This document shows, one piece after another, positions 48,508 through 60,386 of a stretch of DNA of 64,000 nucleotides (positions within the stretch are counted from its first letter, which is position 1; every line of letters starts with the position of its first letter). The notes beneath the pieces are model-generated. The model was not told the DNA's origin and ran no database searches. It worked only from the letters and a program-made list of their open reading frames with translations. This DNA comes from Megamerina dolium (taxonomy: Eukaryota > Arthropoda > Insecta > Diptera > Megamerinidae). Location of the stretch: contig OY978526.1 in the NCBI GenBank assembly GCA_963854835.1, forward strand, positions 56,001 through 120,000, read 5' to 3'. The translations under genes and the position numbers were made by a program.

Positions 48508-48753
48508 ATGTCATCAAGTATTGACAGCAATAATTTGAATTTGGAAAGTATGACAACAGCAAAATATATCACCCGACATGAGCGAACTGATGGACATCAC
48601 ATTTGCTCAACCTCATATAAGTGGATCAAGAGAAGTGCCTCATCCACAACAACATCATCAACAGAAGAAGCGCCAGCGGAACGTCAACCCTGGTATATTT
48701 ATTTTATATATTTAATTCTATTGTATATATTTTGTATATTTGCCTCTATTTAG
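48508..48753 (+). other. CAA/CAG-rich possible exon or UTR
   Basis: An 81-codon frame (MSSSIDSNNLNLES...) with base composition like fly exonic DNA: acaacaacatcatcaacag and aagaagcgccagcgg. A donor-like ccctg|gtatat lies at about 48692. No domain is recognised. It may belong to the LC8-like transcript or be an alternative host exon. Confidence 0.3.
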
Positions 48754-48759
48754 TAGTAA

Positions 48760-49701
48760 TTTTATAATTTAAGAATGGTTAAGCAAAAACAACTTCAATT
48801 TATTATAAGCAAGAAGCAGTTGGTGGTTCAAGTAGCCATAAAATCATATCAGTACTACTCAACCAAGGTATGAGCCCACCGGCATCTCTCTCACATACAC
48901 ATTTATATATACAGACTTATATACTTATTTATACTTATTTATTATATGTGCCACTAAAAAGAATAAAATAAAAATTTAGCAAAAGAAATTTTTGGTAATG
49001 TTTTTTTTTAACTTAAAAGAATTTACAAAAAAATTAAATTGTATTAAAAAGTAAAAAATAAAAAACTTTAAAAAAATTTGCGCTTACAGCAGCGTACACC
49101 TGAATGAAGTAAAACTTCTTAAAAAACCAAAATCAGCTATTAACACCACCTTGTATGAATTCACCTTGGATTTCGTCAGAAATAGTGCGAAGTCGTTCCC
49201 GTATACACATTTAGAATAGTTTTAGTACTTCTTCAAAATTGAAGTAGCAATGCCTTGCTCAGCATGAAAATAGGAAAGTTACAAAAACAGAGACGAAAGC
49301 GAATAGTAGGAACAGTTATTCCTTCTCTTATGCCCATCTTCCCGCTGATATAATACATAGCCTATCGAAGGAATGGTAGCAAGGCTTTGCTCATTTGAAA
49401 AATTTAACTACCTTACAACGCAAATATTTCGTAAGTGGTTTAAGGATACCGAAATCAGAAAAGTTTGTGTAAAGTTTCACATCAAGCGTTTAATATATAT
49501 GAGTCCTGTCTTAGGCACAAAAACATTTGCATGAAATACTCGTACATTTTGTTTGTGGGGGAGTGACACACGAGGAAGAGAGAGGGATTTTTGTTTCAGG
49601 TATATGAGACATTCTTTGTCCTTATCATCCGTAATCAGGGTTCACAATTGTGGCAAATCTATCTAAGCTTGAAACTTGGCATGTTTTACCATTTTTTGGC
49701 C

Positions 49702-49703
<2 letters not shown>
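48760..49703. other. Intronic sequence, nothing recognised
   Basis: No gene or repeat supported. Confidence 0.4.
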
Positions 49704-49781
<78 letters not shown>

Positions 49782-49786
49782 CATAC

Positions 49787-49832
<46 letters not shown>
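49704..49832. repeat. (TA)n microsatellite array
   Basis: About 129 bp of TA repeats followed by T-rich sequence. Frames through it are spurious. Confidence 0.97.
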
Positions 49833-49835
<3 letters not shown>

Positions 49836-50107
49836 TTTTATTTTTTTTCTTTTTTATCAAAATAATTTTAAAATAATTGACTGGCATATTGTTCCCATAA
49901 CTTCAACTTACAATATACAGATTAGTACGTATAAGTATGTGATTTAGTTTTTATATGAAATGAGTGATCTCTGTATTTTACATGCCCCTATAAATTTATA
50001 TTTTAATTTAACTATGTAGGTTCATAAATATGTTATCTAAAGTTCATCTTTTTATGTAGTATGTAACCAAGCTGTCAAGGCTGCGAAGACTGTGTCTGGG
50101 GAACAGG

Positions 50108-51030
50108 ATGTCGCAATGGTGCTCCTGCTCACGGTGGACGCTACCGGGACAGTTACGCCTATGGTCCTGTGCTCCTTTACTCCGATTGCAGAAACTGGCA
50201 AAAAAAACAGGTCGGATGATTATCCGTCCGCTCTGGCCAACTTGTCAGGTGACCGCTACCATACGAAAGAGCAAGGCAATGAGGAGGAAAGCTAACAAGC
50301 TGAAATCCTCATATTCTGTATCTGGACTATCGGGAAATGTGACTATGGGGTTAGCTGTCATGAGTGAACACTCCAGAGGATCAAGAAGCGGGGTAACTCC
50401 CGTGGGCAGACTCGAAAGAGTGGTCACCACAACTGTTAGGACCATGGCTGCTACGGCATCAAACATAGCATCTGCTTGTATGGGCGAAGCTCGGGCCAGT
50501 GGAGTAACTCATACCACTGCTGCTTCGGGTGGCTATGCACGGTTGAGATCCGTGGAGGCGGTGAGGAGGGTCTTCTGTCTCAAGCGCAGATAGACTGTGT
50601 TGACAGTCAAGTCTGGGATTCCATAGGAAAATCCTCGGAGGCCCCTATTTTTGAGAGGATGAGGGTGAAGCACGGTATCATTCTGGTGAAATGCTCCAAT
50701 ACTCACTCTTACGTTCTAGTGGCTGACATGCCACCCTTTGAGGGTCGTCGGTTTATCGTAAGGCAGTCTAGCGGCTTTCAAAGGCTGGTGCGGGTGAGTA
50801 TGCTGATTCCGGAGCATTCCAGGGAGCCGCATGCAATAATGCGTATCCAAACTCAGAACGCTGGGCTTGATACGACCTACTGGAGAACATATCAATACCT
50901 CAAAGCGGGAACGGACCCTAGATGTGGGAACGCTTCCTGCCTGATGATTGGTGTGAACCCAGAGTCGTTAAAAGATATGCGGTCTCGGTACCTTGGGCCG
51001 CCTTGGGCGCGTACTTGTTGCTCCTCTTGA
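50108..51030 (+). pseudogene. LOA LINE ORF1 (gag-like, DUF4780)
   Basis: The first part (50108-50593) is basic and low-complexity. From about 50590 another frame carries the nucleic-acid-binding region: FERMRVKHGIILVKCSN, RLVRVSMLIPEHSREP, MRIQTQNAGLDTTYWRTYQY and LMIGVNPESLKDM, matching the DUF4780 domain of LOA/R1-group gag proteins. At least one frame change separates the two parts, so it is not intact. Confidence 0.8.
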
Positions 51031-51185
51031 TTCGGATGAAGGCAAGAGGAAAAATAAGTAATTGCTGTCTATGACCAATTTATCATTCAGCATTACTTTC
51101 TCGCACATCGGCTACTACTCTATTATGCAGTAGGCATGCTAAACAGCAGACTCATCCCCAATTAATTATAATACAATAACTATGA

Positions 51186-52117
51186 ATGCATGCAAAGCGC
51201 TTATGTGGCTTAGGAGGAATTAAATGGGGCTCCACCTTTTATGCAGAAGGGGAGGCTCGTTCACGTTCGTGTTTTATAATGCCGCATGTGGTTGACTGCA
51301 CGGTCTTGAGTCAGTTTTGTTGTCAAGACGTAGTTGCAGTCAAAATCAAATTCCGCAATATGGGTAGTGTAGTTGAAACTGTAATGGTTTCGGCTTATGT
51401 ACCATATGATGCCTTAGTGCCACCTCCACCCAAAAAATTTGTGGATGTGGTGCTACTTGCGGAATCCAACAATTTGGGACTAATAGTGGGATTTGATGCT
51501 AATTCCCACAACACTATTTGGGGTAGCAGGAAATGCAAGTACATGGGAACCAAATAGCTGGACTACTTACTGTCTCAAGAACTGTTATGCATAATGTTCG
51601 CAACAGCCCGACTTTTGTGAATGGCAGGAGACAAGAAGTCGTTGATCTGACTCTATCAAATAGTTTGATAGCAGACAAGATCAGTGGTTGGCGAGTCCTA
51701 GATGATGAGTCCTTGTCGAACCACCGCTATATAGAATTTCGACTTGAGGTTGAACTTGCTTTGGTTCCCGCGGGTCGAGCGGATTGGACACGATACTGCA
51801 GTCTTCTCGAAGAAAGAATTATCGTCGTTCCTAAGCTCCGGACCATGCCATCTAGTGAGGGAGCCTCTAGATCTATAGGGCGAGTCTTAGTCAATTGTTA
51901 TGAGATGGCGTGTCCGGAACGTAGAAGCAGACAGGGCAAAGCGGTCCCTTGGTGGAACGCCGAGCTTTCGAAACTTCGTAAGATATCCAGAAAACTTCTA
52001 AATCGGGCAATTAAAACCCAGTTTGAAGCTAACTGGCACAACTACCGTCAGTTGCAGAAAGAATATAAGAATTCAATGAAGATCTCTAAACTGGACTCTT
52101 ATAAAAATTTTTTGTAA
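51186..52117 (+). pseudogene. LOA LINE ORF2: APE-like endonuclease and linker
   Basis: LSQFCCQDVVAVKIKFRNMG, SAYVPYDALVPPPPKKF and LGLIVGFDANSHNTIWGSRK form the endonuclease core. A frame break near 51545 precedes SPTFVNGRRQEVVDLTLSNS, then the terminal ESLSNHRYIEF. The family consensus is SDHR, so the catalytic Asp next to His is replaced by Asn. The linker to the RT (GKAVPWWNAELSKLRK) follows and stops at 52117. Confidence 0.85.
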
Positions 52118-52549
52118 TGAGATCACTGATCAGAAAAGAACGTCTAGACTGTATAGAGTTCTTTAAAAGGACCGAACTGCCAGGCTGAACTCTTTTCTGA
52201 AACCAAATAGTACCTATACGTGCTCGAAGTCAATGATATACTTCTATCAAGACATTTTCCGGATTGTAGAATTGCCTCACCACAGGCTGTCACCCTGGCC
52301 ACTAACAATTTATATTCGGCAATCACTAGGCTGGATTGGTTTATAGCTCGAAAGATAGCTACTGATGAAACATCTTACACATTTGGCGCTTTATCAAGGT
52401 AGTAGTTATTCCTAAGCCGGTAAGGGATGACTACTAATTGGTAAAAAGCTTCAGACCAATAAGCGAAAGTACTTAACCGAGATCCCTCAAGTGTTCGGCA
52501 ACATGCCTATCAGAGTGGGAGGTCCTGTGAATCAGCTATTCACTACTGT

Positions 52550-53300
52550 GTTACCATAGAGGTTCGAAGCAGATATTTGCTGTCTGGGGCTTTGTTGACA
52601 TTGAGGGTGCTATCGACAATGCTACCGCCAACTCCATGTGTTGCTCAGCCAGAAAGTATGGTGTTGATGAAGTCGTTACTCGGTGGATTTACGCCATGCT
52701 ATCCAAAATGTTGCTCATGACAGGGGGATACCTTCAAGGTGGTGTACTTTCTCCTCTTTTCTGGTACTTCGTTGTGGGCTCTCTTACTTGAGTTGCGTAA
52801 TTTTGGTGTACACGTTCAAGCGTATGCTGATGACGTATGTGTTCTAATATCAGGAAAGTCACTAAGAATGATTTGCATCTATATGCAGAGAGTTCTGGAC
52901 AAGAGTGAGCATTGGTGCGATCTGCAAGGTCTTTCCGTGAATCCGGGTAAAAGCACACTTGTCCTCTTTAGCAGGAAACGCGAATTGGATGGCTTACTTC
53001 TGCCGACCTTAAAAGGGGTGACTTTCCATCTGTCTTCTAAAGTTAAATATTTGGGAGTCATCCTGCTTCTTCTTTGAACAGACTACAAAGAAATATATGC
53101 CTAAGCATCACTGGTGCTATGAGCACCACCTCTGGTGACGAGCTAAATATCTTACTTTATTTGCCATCTCGTCAAAGATGATCAGGGATTGTAAGATGAG
53201 TGTTGAAAAGCGCAACATGCTTCGTCTTATTTGGGTTCCGGGACATTGCGGTGTTGAAGGAAATAAATTGGCAGATGGTTTGGCCAATTAGAGCTCTGCT
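52550..53300 (+). pseudogene. LOA LINE ORF2: reverse transcriptase and RNase H remains
   Basis: Pieces in several frames: FVDIEGAIDNATANSM (about 52590), YLQGGVLSPLFW, then HVQAYADDVCVLISG with an intact catalytic YADD (about 52825-52850), SVNPGKSTLVLFSRKRE and VKYLGVIL. Further on, RLIWVPGHCGVEGNKLADG (about 53224-53282) is the RNase H C-terminal motif, which separates LOA from R1 and jockey. Interrupted by stops and deletions (RNase H N-terminal half missing). Confidence 0.85.
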
Positions 53301-53589
53301 GGTACGCCTATGGGCCCAGAACCTATGTTTGGCATGAGCTCTGCGTGGATCCAAAGATGAATCAAAGACTTTGTGGGCATGATCCACATGACTCGATGGT
53401 CCACCTTGTAGACATGCAGGGCTGCAAAAGGTTTTGTGAATTAACCTGACAGTAGACGAGCAAATTTTTCCTACGATTAAGAAAGGACCTCAAGATGCTG
53501 ATTGGGGTCATTAAAGGGCACAACATTTGTGAACATCATATGGCCACTATAGGTCATCACCGATCCAACATGACAGTCTTGTTTAGTCT

Positions 53590-53739
53590 TGTTTATGGAC
53601 ACAAAAGAGCACTTCCTCTGTCACTGTCCAGCCTTTACACGAAAAAGATTCAGATTGTTGGGAGGAGATGCTTTGTCTTTCCCTCTATCTGATCTTCTTA
53701 GATTCGTTAAGAGTACTAGGAAGTTTGAGGTAGTGTAAT
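53590..53739 (+). pseudogene. LOA LINE ORF2 C-terminal end
   Basis: The frame EHFLCHCPAFTRKRFRLLGG, then ALSFPLSDLLRFVKSTRKF, ends in a stop at about 53739. It is a cysteine/histidine-containing tail as in related LINEs. Its last 30 bases recur in the second tail at 54458. Confidence 0.8.
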
Positions 53740-53835
53740 ATTTTCTAATCTATCACTTCTTTCTGTTCTCTTTTTCTCTCCCCTTTCCTACTATTTCCTT
53801 TTCCGTTTTTGGTACAATAATTGTTTTTACTCTTT

Positions 53836-54187
53836 GGGTGCCGTAGCTCAGTGGTTAGTGTGTTCGCCTTCTGTAGGTCGCGGTTCAATCCCCGGCTGAT
53901 GCATAACAAATTTAATATCGATAAGATTTTTCTTTCGAACGGTACCCACCTGTCGGCAAGCAATTGGCAATTCTTCCGACAGTAACAACTTGCCATGAAA
54001 AAGCTTCTAAAAGAACTCTGCGACAAAGCTTAGAAAAAGTGATGTCGCAAGAGTTCTGCCGTTCGGAACCGGCTAAAATAAGTAGGACCTTTCTAATACT
54101 GTCTAAAATTTAAGACGCACAACAGTAATGGAAGAGAAGCTCGGCCAATGAGCCCTTTGGGGCTTTAAGTGCCACATTTTTTTTTTT
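53836..54187 (+). mobile_element. tRNA-derived SINE, full-length copy
   Basis: About 352 bp. The head is gggtgccgtagctcagtggt with B box cggttcaatccccgg; the body is shared with all other copies; the tail is a run of T. It is flanked by aattgttttt (53819-53828 and 54188-54197). It lies in the 3' UTR of the LOA LINE; the second LOA tail at 54448 shows the same sequence without the insertion. Best reference copy of the family. Confidence 0.93.
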
Positions 54188-54447
54188 AATTGTTTTTGCT
54201 GAGTGCCATGGTTCTTGTAATGTCCACCTGTTCACTTCACTTCACATACATTTGTGATTTAATTTTAATAAGCGATTTTTTAAATGTTGGAACATGTGTA
54301 ACAACGAAACATAAAATGAATATTTTTGTTTATAGCTATCTAGTTTTTATATTTTTGAAGTCCTGGAAACGCGTAATAACACGAAAACAACATTTTCAGT
54401 TTGTGTCTGACTGTGAGGCATGTGTGACTGCTGTTTGCATATGCGCA

Positions 54448-54649
54448 CATTCGTTACGATTCGTTAAGAGTACTAAGAAGTTTGAGGTAGAGTAATATTC
54501 CCTACTCTATCGCTTCTTTCTGTTCTTCTTGTTATCTCCCCTTTCCTTCTATTTTCTTTTCCGTTTCTGAGTTTGGGTACAATGGTTGTTTGACTGAGTG
54601 CCTTGGTTCTTGTCCTGCCCACCTCTTTACTTCACTTCACTTCACTTCA
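54448..54649 (+). mobile_element. LOA LINE 3' end, 5'-truncated second copy
   Basis: Begins near gattcgttaagagtact and matches 53699-53832 plus 54191-54250 without the SINE, ending in ttcacttcacttcac. Target-site duplication catatgcgca at 54438-54447 and 54650-54659. A typical dead-on-arrival insertion. Confidence 0.9.
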
Positions 54650-54707
54650 CATATGCGCATATACACTCTCTCGCTTTTATATCGTTGTGCAAGCGTATTG
54701 TATTGTA

Positions 54708-55634
54708 AAGGGTGTTTTTTTCGAGGTATAGAACTTCAAGTTGGCATTACTGTTCAAGATGGCGACCGATTTAACAGCTGTCAAGTGATTTATTCTCAGT
54801 TTGGTTTGGCAATTCATCATGAATAGACTCACGCCTGAACAACGCTTGCAAATAGTGCAATTTTATTTCGAAAATAATTGTCGTTGTTCCCGATTTTCAT
54901 AAGCGAATTTTGTTTAGCGATGAAGCGCACTTCTGGTTGAATGGCTACGTCAACAAACAAAACTGCCGCATTTGGAGTGAAGCTAATCCTCAAGTGTATG
55001 TCGAAACACTGTTACATCCAGAAAAACTGACTGTTTGGTGCGCTTTATGGGCTGGTGGAATCATTGGTCCGTACTTCTTCAAAAACGATGATGGCCAGAA
55101 CGTTACAGTCAATGGTGATCGGTATAGAGCCATGATAACTAACTTTTTCATTCCTGAATTGAACAACCATGATGTCCAGGAGCTGTGGTTCCAACAAGAC
55201 GGCGCAACATGTCACACAGCTCGTGCCACAATCGATTTATTGAAAAACACGTTTGGTGACCGCCTAATTTCACGTTTTGGATCTGTGAATTGGCCTCCAA
55301 GATCTTGTGATTTAACACCGCTAGACTACTTTCTGTGGGGCTATGTAAAGTCATTGGTCTATGCGGATAAGCCACAAACGCTTGACCATGTGGAAGACAA
55401 CATTCGCCGTGTTATTGCCGATATACGGCCACAAATGTTGGAAAAAGTCATCGAAAATTGGACGTCCAGATTGGACTACATCCGAGCCAGCCGTGGCGGT
55501 CATATGCCAGAAATCATATTTAAAATGTAATGCCACAAGATTATCTTTCGAATAAATAAAATTCATGTCAATCGAATAATCCATCGTTGTTTTATTGCAA
55601 TTTAAAGTTCTATACCTCGAAAAAAAACACCCGG
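54708..55634 (+). mobile_element. DD41D mariner, internally deleted
   Basis: 927 bp between TA dinucleotides (54706-54707, 55635-55636). Terminal repeats gggtgtttttttcgaggtat then agaactt at both ends. About 400 bp of the transposase N-terminal half is missing, with the junction near 54885. Confidence 0.9.
54910..55530 (+). pseudogene. Mariner transposase catalytic core, N-terminally deleted
   Basis: 206 codons from MFSDEAHFWLNGYVNKQNCR to GGHMPEIIFKM. All three catalytic Asp remain (SDEAHF, QQDGATCH, LTPLDYFLWG; 41 residues between the last two). A short start (MNRLTPEQRLQIVQFYFENN, from 54820) sits upstream in another frame, with the rest of the DNA-binding domain deleted. The core frame itself is undamaged, implying a fairly recent deletion. 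It could not bind DNA normally. Confidence 0.92.
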
Positions 55635-55639
55635 TATAT

Positions 55640-56320
55640 GTCTAATATTTTACTCTAGCATTAATCGTGATTATTCGTTTATTATTCGCTGGTTGCTCTC
55701 TCTCGCTCTCTCAACACACACACTATCTACGTTTATAAATATGAACTATTGAATCATGACCTATTCCTTTGTATGGTTTTGCATACGTTGCTGTCTTTCT
55801 CATTCTCCCTTTCTCTATGCTATATATTCCTTCCTACTCATGTAACGAAATTTGGTTTAAAAATTTCACAATCCATTTACGACACCGTCGTCTAAGAAGT
55901 TTTACTTCAAAAAATAAAATTATTCTCAAAAATAGAAAATAAAAACTTGAATGCCAAATATAATCGGAAAATTAATTTAAAAATCCGTTCAAATACTTTC
56001 ACTTCATATAAATATCCATTGTCTCGCAAATGTTAAAGAAAATCATGGGGCCTTGTCAAACAAACTATTTAACAAAGTATAATTACATATATAAATATAG
56101 ACAGGGTTAATACTCTACATAGACAAATAGAGAAAGGGTTAATATAAAATGAGTTGACATATGCAAGGATTTAGTGGCGGCAATGTCCGTGCCAGTTCTA
56201 TTTGGATGACAGTAAAGGTTTACACTACTTATTCAATAGCAGTAATTTTGATACTCCAATTTATATTTTTAAATTGATTATGCTTTTGTATTAAATGTTT
56301 CGGGTTATACCCTAACATTC
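55640..56320. other. Intronic sequence, nothing recognised
   Basis: Contains a short (CT)n run near 55698-55712. No gene. Confidence 0.4.
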
Positions 56321-56322
56321 AC

Positions 56323-56323
<1 letters not shown>

Positions 56324-56360
<37 letters not shown>

Positions 56361-56395
56361 GTATATGTATATATATATATATATATCTGTATATG

Positions 56396-56463
<68 letters not shown>

Positions 56464-56490
56464 TATATGTATATGTACATATATATATAC

Positions 56491-56563
<73 letters not shown>

Positions 56564-56575
56564 TACATATATATT
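56324..56575. repeat. (TA)n microsatellite array
   Basis: About 250 bp of TA repeats with ctgtatatg and tacata variants, within host intron A-B and 185 bp before the exon B acceptor. Confidence 0.97.
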
Positions 56576-56759
56576 GGCATTGTTTGCGTAATAGGCCGGA
56601 AGTTTCAGAATCTTAATTAATTTCTAAGGAAGTCATTTTCTTTATATTGATGAACTTTAGAATTTTCATTTGCATTTTACCATCTACCATTCAAAATTTA
56701 AAATTTTTCAGCAAATCTGACATCATTAATGAATTAAGGTATTAAAACTTCTATTGCAG

Positions 56760-57584
56760 TTTACTTTCTTCGTCTCAGTTACACTGTGATGATAGAAAAT
56801 CGTCAAATAATCTACTTGCAAAGCGCTTGGAAAAATTTCATCGTAAACAACAACATGTTGCTGAAGATACATTATCTCTAAACAATAATCATATCAGCCA
56901 GAAAACCAATGACAGCAACTATTGGAGCAAAAGATCACCAACGTGTTTACCATTAGCAACAAATAATCTGCAGATATTAGACAATTATGATAACAAAAGC
57001 GGTCGTAAATACTATCAAGCGTCAGAAATTAAATTAAATATCAACGAGATAGTTGAGGGCAATTATAACGTTAGGCCTGAAGAAAATTCAAAAACTAAAC
57101 GAGTCGTGGTACGAAGACGAGTTGTTAGAACACCAAAAAGAGTTTGTAAAGAATTAAAAAAAAGTACCAACGATTTTGCGAAGACTCGGAATGCATCTTG
57201 GTTTGGTTATTTGCTAGAAGCATTAGGCTCACTATTTGCCGTTAAATATGTAACGAAGTCAGTAAATGCACAAATCACTTCACAAATCACATCAAAAAGT
57301 GGTGAGGCCAAGTTAACTACTATTGACATTCCTAAGCAATCGAATGGTTTTAACATGACCATGTTGCGTACCATGAAATTGAAAGAACGCCTAGCTATAA
57401 GCTTGGGTATCACCCTCATATTGCTGACATTATTACTCGTGATAGATGTTCAAATGGATTTTGGAGTAACAAATAGACATTTGTTGCCTTCTCAGCTGCA
57501 TCAGCGTCTGAGATATGAACATAATAATGATGACGGCAGTGCAAGTGCGTTCCATGATATCAAACGAAAGTTCCTGCAGAAAAG
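56760..57584 (+). CDS. Host gene exon B: basic region and signal-anchor membrane segment
   Basis: Acceptor tctattgcag (AG at 56758-56759), donor aaaag|gtgagt (GT at 57585). The 825 nt take one base from exon A and leave two, so A, B and C share one frame. The product has a hydrophilic start, a basic stretch KRVVVRRRVVRTPKRVC (about 57097-57147), then MTMLRTMKLKER followed by one hydrophobic segment LAISLGITLILLTLLLVIDV (57391-57450), and a lumenal part ending FHDIKRKFLQKR. This is the topology of a type II Golgi/secretory protein. The ATG at 57355 just before the membrane segment is a natural start for a short isoform. By size and motifs I suspect the FAM20-family kinase known in Drosophila as CG31145, but the kinase domain that would prove it is not here. 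Confidence 0.75.
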
Positions 57585-60080
57585 GTGAGTACCAATACTT
57601 AAGGTATTTATAATAGATATTGCAATAATGTGTTTTTTAAAGATAATTGTGATTTTATTTTAAATACTTTAAACTAGCTATCACCTTGCTCTTACAAAAT
57701 CATTTATAAGATTTATTTTGTAAAACAATATCACTTATTTCTACGCTTAGAATAATTTCAGTTTGAAGTTTGTAACAGGTTGCAAAAGATTTTAAAAGCC
57801 CATAATTCTAATTAAGTAACTGTAGCCTTTTTTATTATATGGATGTATAGTCATGTAAAAACATTTAGCCCTTAGAGAATTACATAAAGACCATTCAAGC
57901 TAGTATTAATTATTAGGTAAATGTGTAAGGTTTATCCATCTTGCGAACTACATAAACTGGTGTTGTATAATTCTATGTACATAAGAGCGGATCACGAAAA
58001 ATTTCACCCTACTTTGAGAGATCATGTTCAACGATTCTCAGGCAAAAAAAATTATTTCTTAACCGTTTTAAAACTGCCAGAAAAATGTTTTATCATAGCT
58101 AAGTTATTAATTATCCAGTTTTTAAAAATAAAAAGGTGTCAGTGCGGCCTGCAATTGCCCCACATATGATTTTGTCATTGAATGAAACAATAGAAAATTA
58201 TATTCAGTTCCCCTGATTCTACCCCCTAATATAAAAATGTTCTAGCCCCATAAAACTTTCCCTTTTTAAGTGTGAAGCTAACTCTAAAACTTATTAACGA
58301 AATGAAATTTTCATTAAGAGTTAATATTCACACGTAAATGCAAAAACTTTGAAAGCAGCTTCTGTAGCAGGCGTTGATTTTCTTACAGCAATTCCCGAAT
58401 ATGTTCAAATGCTCTTAGAAAAGCAAAATCTTGTTACTCACTTTTTAGTAATTTCCTTGGTAAGGAAAAATAACCAGGAATTTGGCCTTGAACATTTGGT
58501 CAGCAGCTCAGCAGTATCCTGTAGACATAAGTTGTTCTCTACAGCTATATACACACTATATAAAATTCAAGCTAATTCCAATGGGTGCTATGTATACGAG
58601 GTGACCAACGTTACAATTATCAATCGCTGTAAACAACGCATAGCAAGTGTGAAACCAGTCCCAGTTAATACATAACGTTGCTTGACAACTCTTGCACGAC
58701 TATTGCGCTTCTATGTCGCGGAGAAATATTCGACTGCTATTTAAGAGAAATTGGCTCGTTCTGGTTCCTTGAGAAAAATAAACCACAACATATTCATGGA
58801 AGTCGTAATTTTTTTGAAATACATCTAATGGATTCGGCAATCATCACATTACAATAGAAAACAATACTTCCTATTTTAATCCCGAATTATTTTATGCTCT
58901 ATGATAACGGACTCAAATCAGGCTCTACAAGCACATGGTTATGACATTATTAGAGCTGCGCAAGATGACCCACCTGCAAAACTTCGCGATTTCCATATGG
59001 TTAAATATAGCGACGTAGTAAGGGGGAGGGATCGCTTCTTGGGGGCGGCCCGTCCCACCAGTGAAAAAAATATACATAAATGCATTAACTAGACTGTCGA
59101 TATATGTAAAGTATTTCAAAGTTTCTCATTAACAATTACTACTATTACTTATATTTTCTCAATTATAAATGCAGACTACAAGAGTTGTATGCATTTTATT
59201 CAGACCTTTCCTTTTAGAAAACACAATATAGGATTTTGTAACTTCAGCTTTTTGCGTAGTCATTCTTGATATAGTTAGGTGACAACACTGACCCTTACTC
59301 TGTTGGCGATTTTAGTGATTGGCAGTTATATGGACATATCGATGTTTTGATTGCAACCACGTGTTATATTTTTTTTCTGGTTTCTCAAAGTCAATAATTT
59401 GTTTAACCATCCGTAGTCAAAATTTACGGATTTTTATGACGAGGTGTCAGAAACAGGCATGCTTTTAACGATAATAAGATTTGGAAGACATTAAAATGCT
59501 TTCCGAAATCGCCAGAATATCATTTACAAGTATAGGATACAAAATCGTAGCAAAATAAAGGTAACAATTTTTTGTTGTCAAATTTTCAGAAGACACCCTT
59601 AAGTCTTGATAAAATTCTATTTTTCGAGAAAATAAAAATAGTATTCTGAAAATAAAATTATACTTCAAAAGTATTGGAGACTTCTCACTATCGTATGGAA
59701 CGATGGTGATCGTTGGATGCTTCTGGAAATGAATATGGTCAACTGACATGACCGCTTGAAAGAATTGAAGTGGCTAGTTTCGAAGGTATGGATGCACCAT
59801 GCTTACTATTTGGTAATATTTTGCCACGTTAAAAATTTTACTAAAGAAAAGTTGACAAATATCTAAAGTGTTTAAAGTGATAACTTAATGTCGCTATTAC
59901 GCTATTACGCTATTACTCAAGCAAGTTGAGTTGCCATCCGTATTTTATTTCGTATTTATTATTTAATAAATATGAAATATATTTTATTTAATAGAAAACC
60001 ACGCACATATATTATTGATTTATAGATTAATAGTGATATTAAAATTTACAAATTCTTTTCATTTCATTTCCATCATTTAG
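57585..60080. other. Host intron B-C (2,496 bp)
   Basis: Between donor gtgagt and acceptor catttag. Contains unassigned frames (57921-58169, 58349-58675, 58901-59092) without recognisable domains, and gctattac repeated three times at about 59893-59916. Possibly old transposon material. Confidence 0.5.
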
Positions 60081-60386
60081 TAATTCGTCTGGATCAAAAG
60101 AGGTGTCTACGCTAGCGGCAGCACAAACACGTCCAGGTAGTGCGGCAGGAGGTAGTGCTGGTAGTCAAAGTGCTGGCGTGACACCCGGATCACAAGAGAG
60201 TGACGTCGATGGACAGCAAAATATTCTGACTACCAAACGTCCTACACCACATGATCGTTTTGAGGATTTAGAAAAATTAGCACGGAACGTAGTTGGGTCA
60301 CAATATTCACATGTGATCGTTGACCCTCACGGAGAACAAGATGCAACGAATCCAACTTTGGGCGATTTACTACGTATGAAACTAAA
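60081..60386 (+). CDS. Host gene exon C: Ser/Gly-rich linker
   Basis: Acceptor ccatcatttag (AG at 60079-60080), donor aactaaa|gtaagc (GT at 60387). 306 nt in the same 1/2 phase pattern. It continues exon B (FLQKR|SNSSGSKEVSTLAAA). It contains the low-complexity GSAAGGSAGSQSAG, then a more conserved-looking KRPTPHDRFEDLEKLARNVV and NPTLGDLLRMKL. It leaves two bases for the next exon, which I could not identify before the window edge. Confidence 0.75.

Larger units (their letters stand above)
50065..54250 (+). mobile_element. LOA-clade LINE, decayed, with SINE in its 3' UTR
   Basis: Contains gag (DUF4780-like), APE endonuclease, RT, RNase H and a C-terminal segment in the order expected for LOA. 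It ends in a short (TTCAC)n tail near 54236-54250. The 5' limit is approximate, at the shift to GC-richer sequence. The SINE at 53829-54187 interrupts it. It lies in the sense orientation of the host gene's first intron. Confidence 0.85.

Noticed and set aside
57921..59092. Three unassigned frames in the host intron (57921, 58349, 58901)
   Set aside because: No recognisable motif, no consistent frame between them, and no splice signals in phase with exons B and C.
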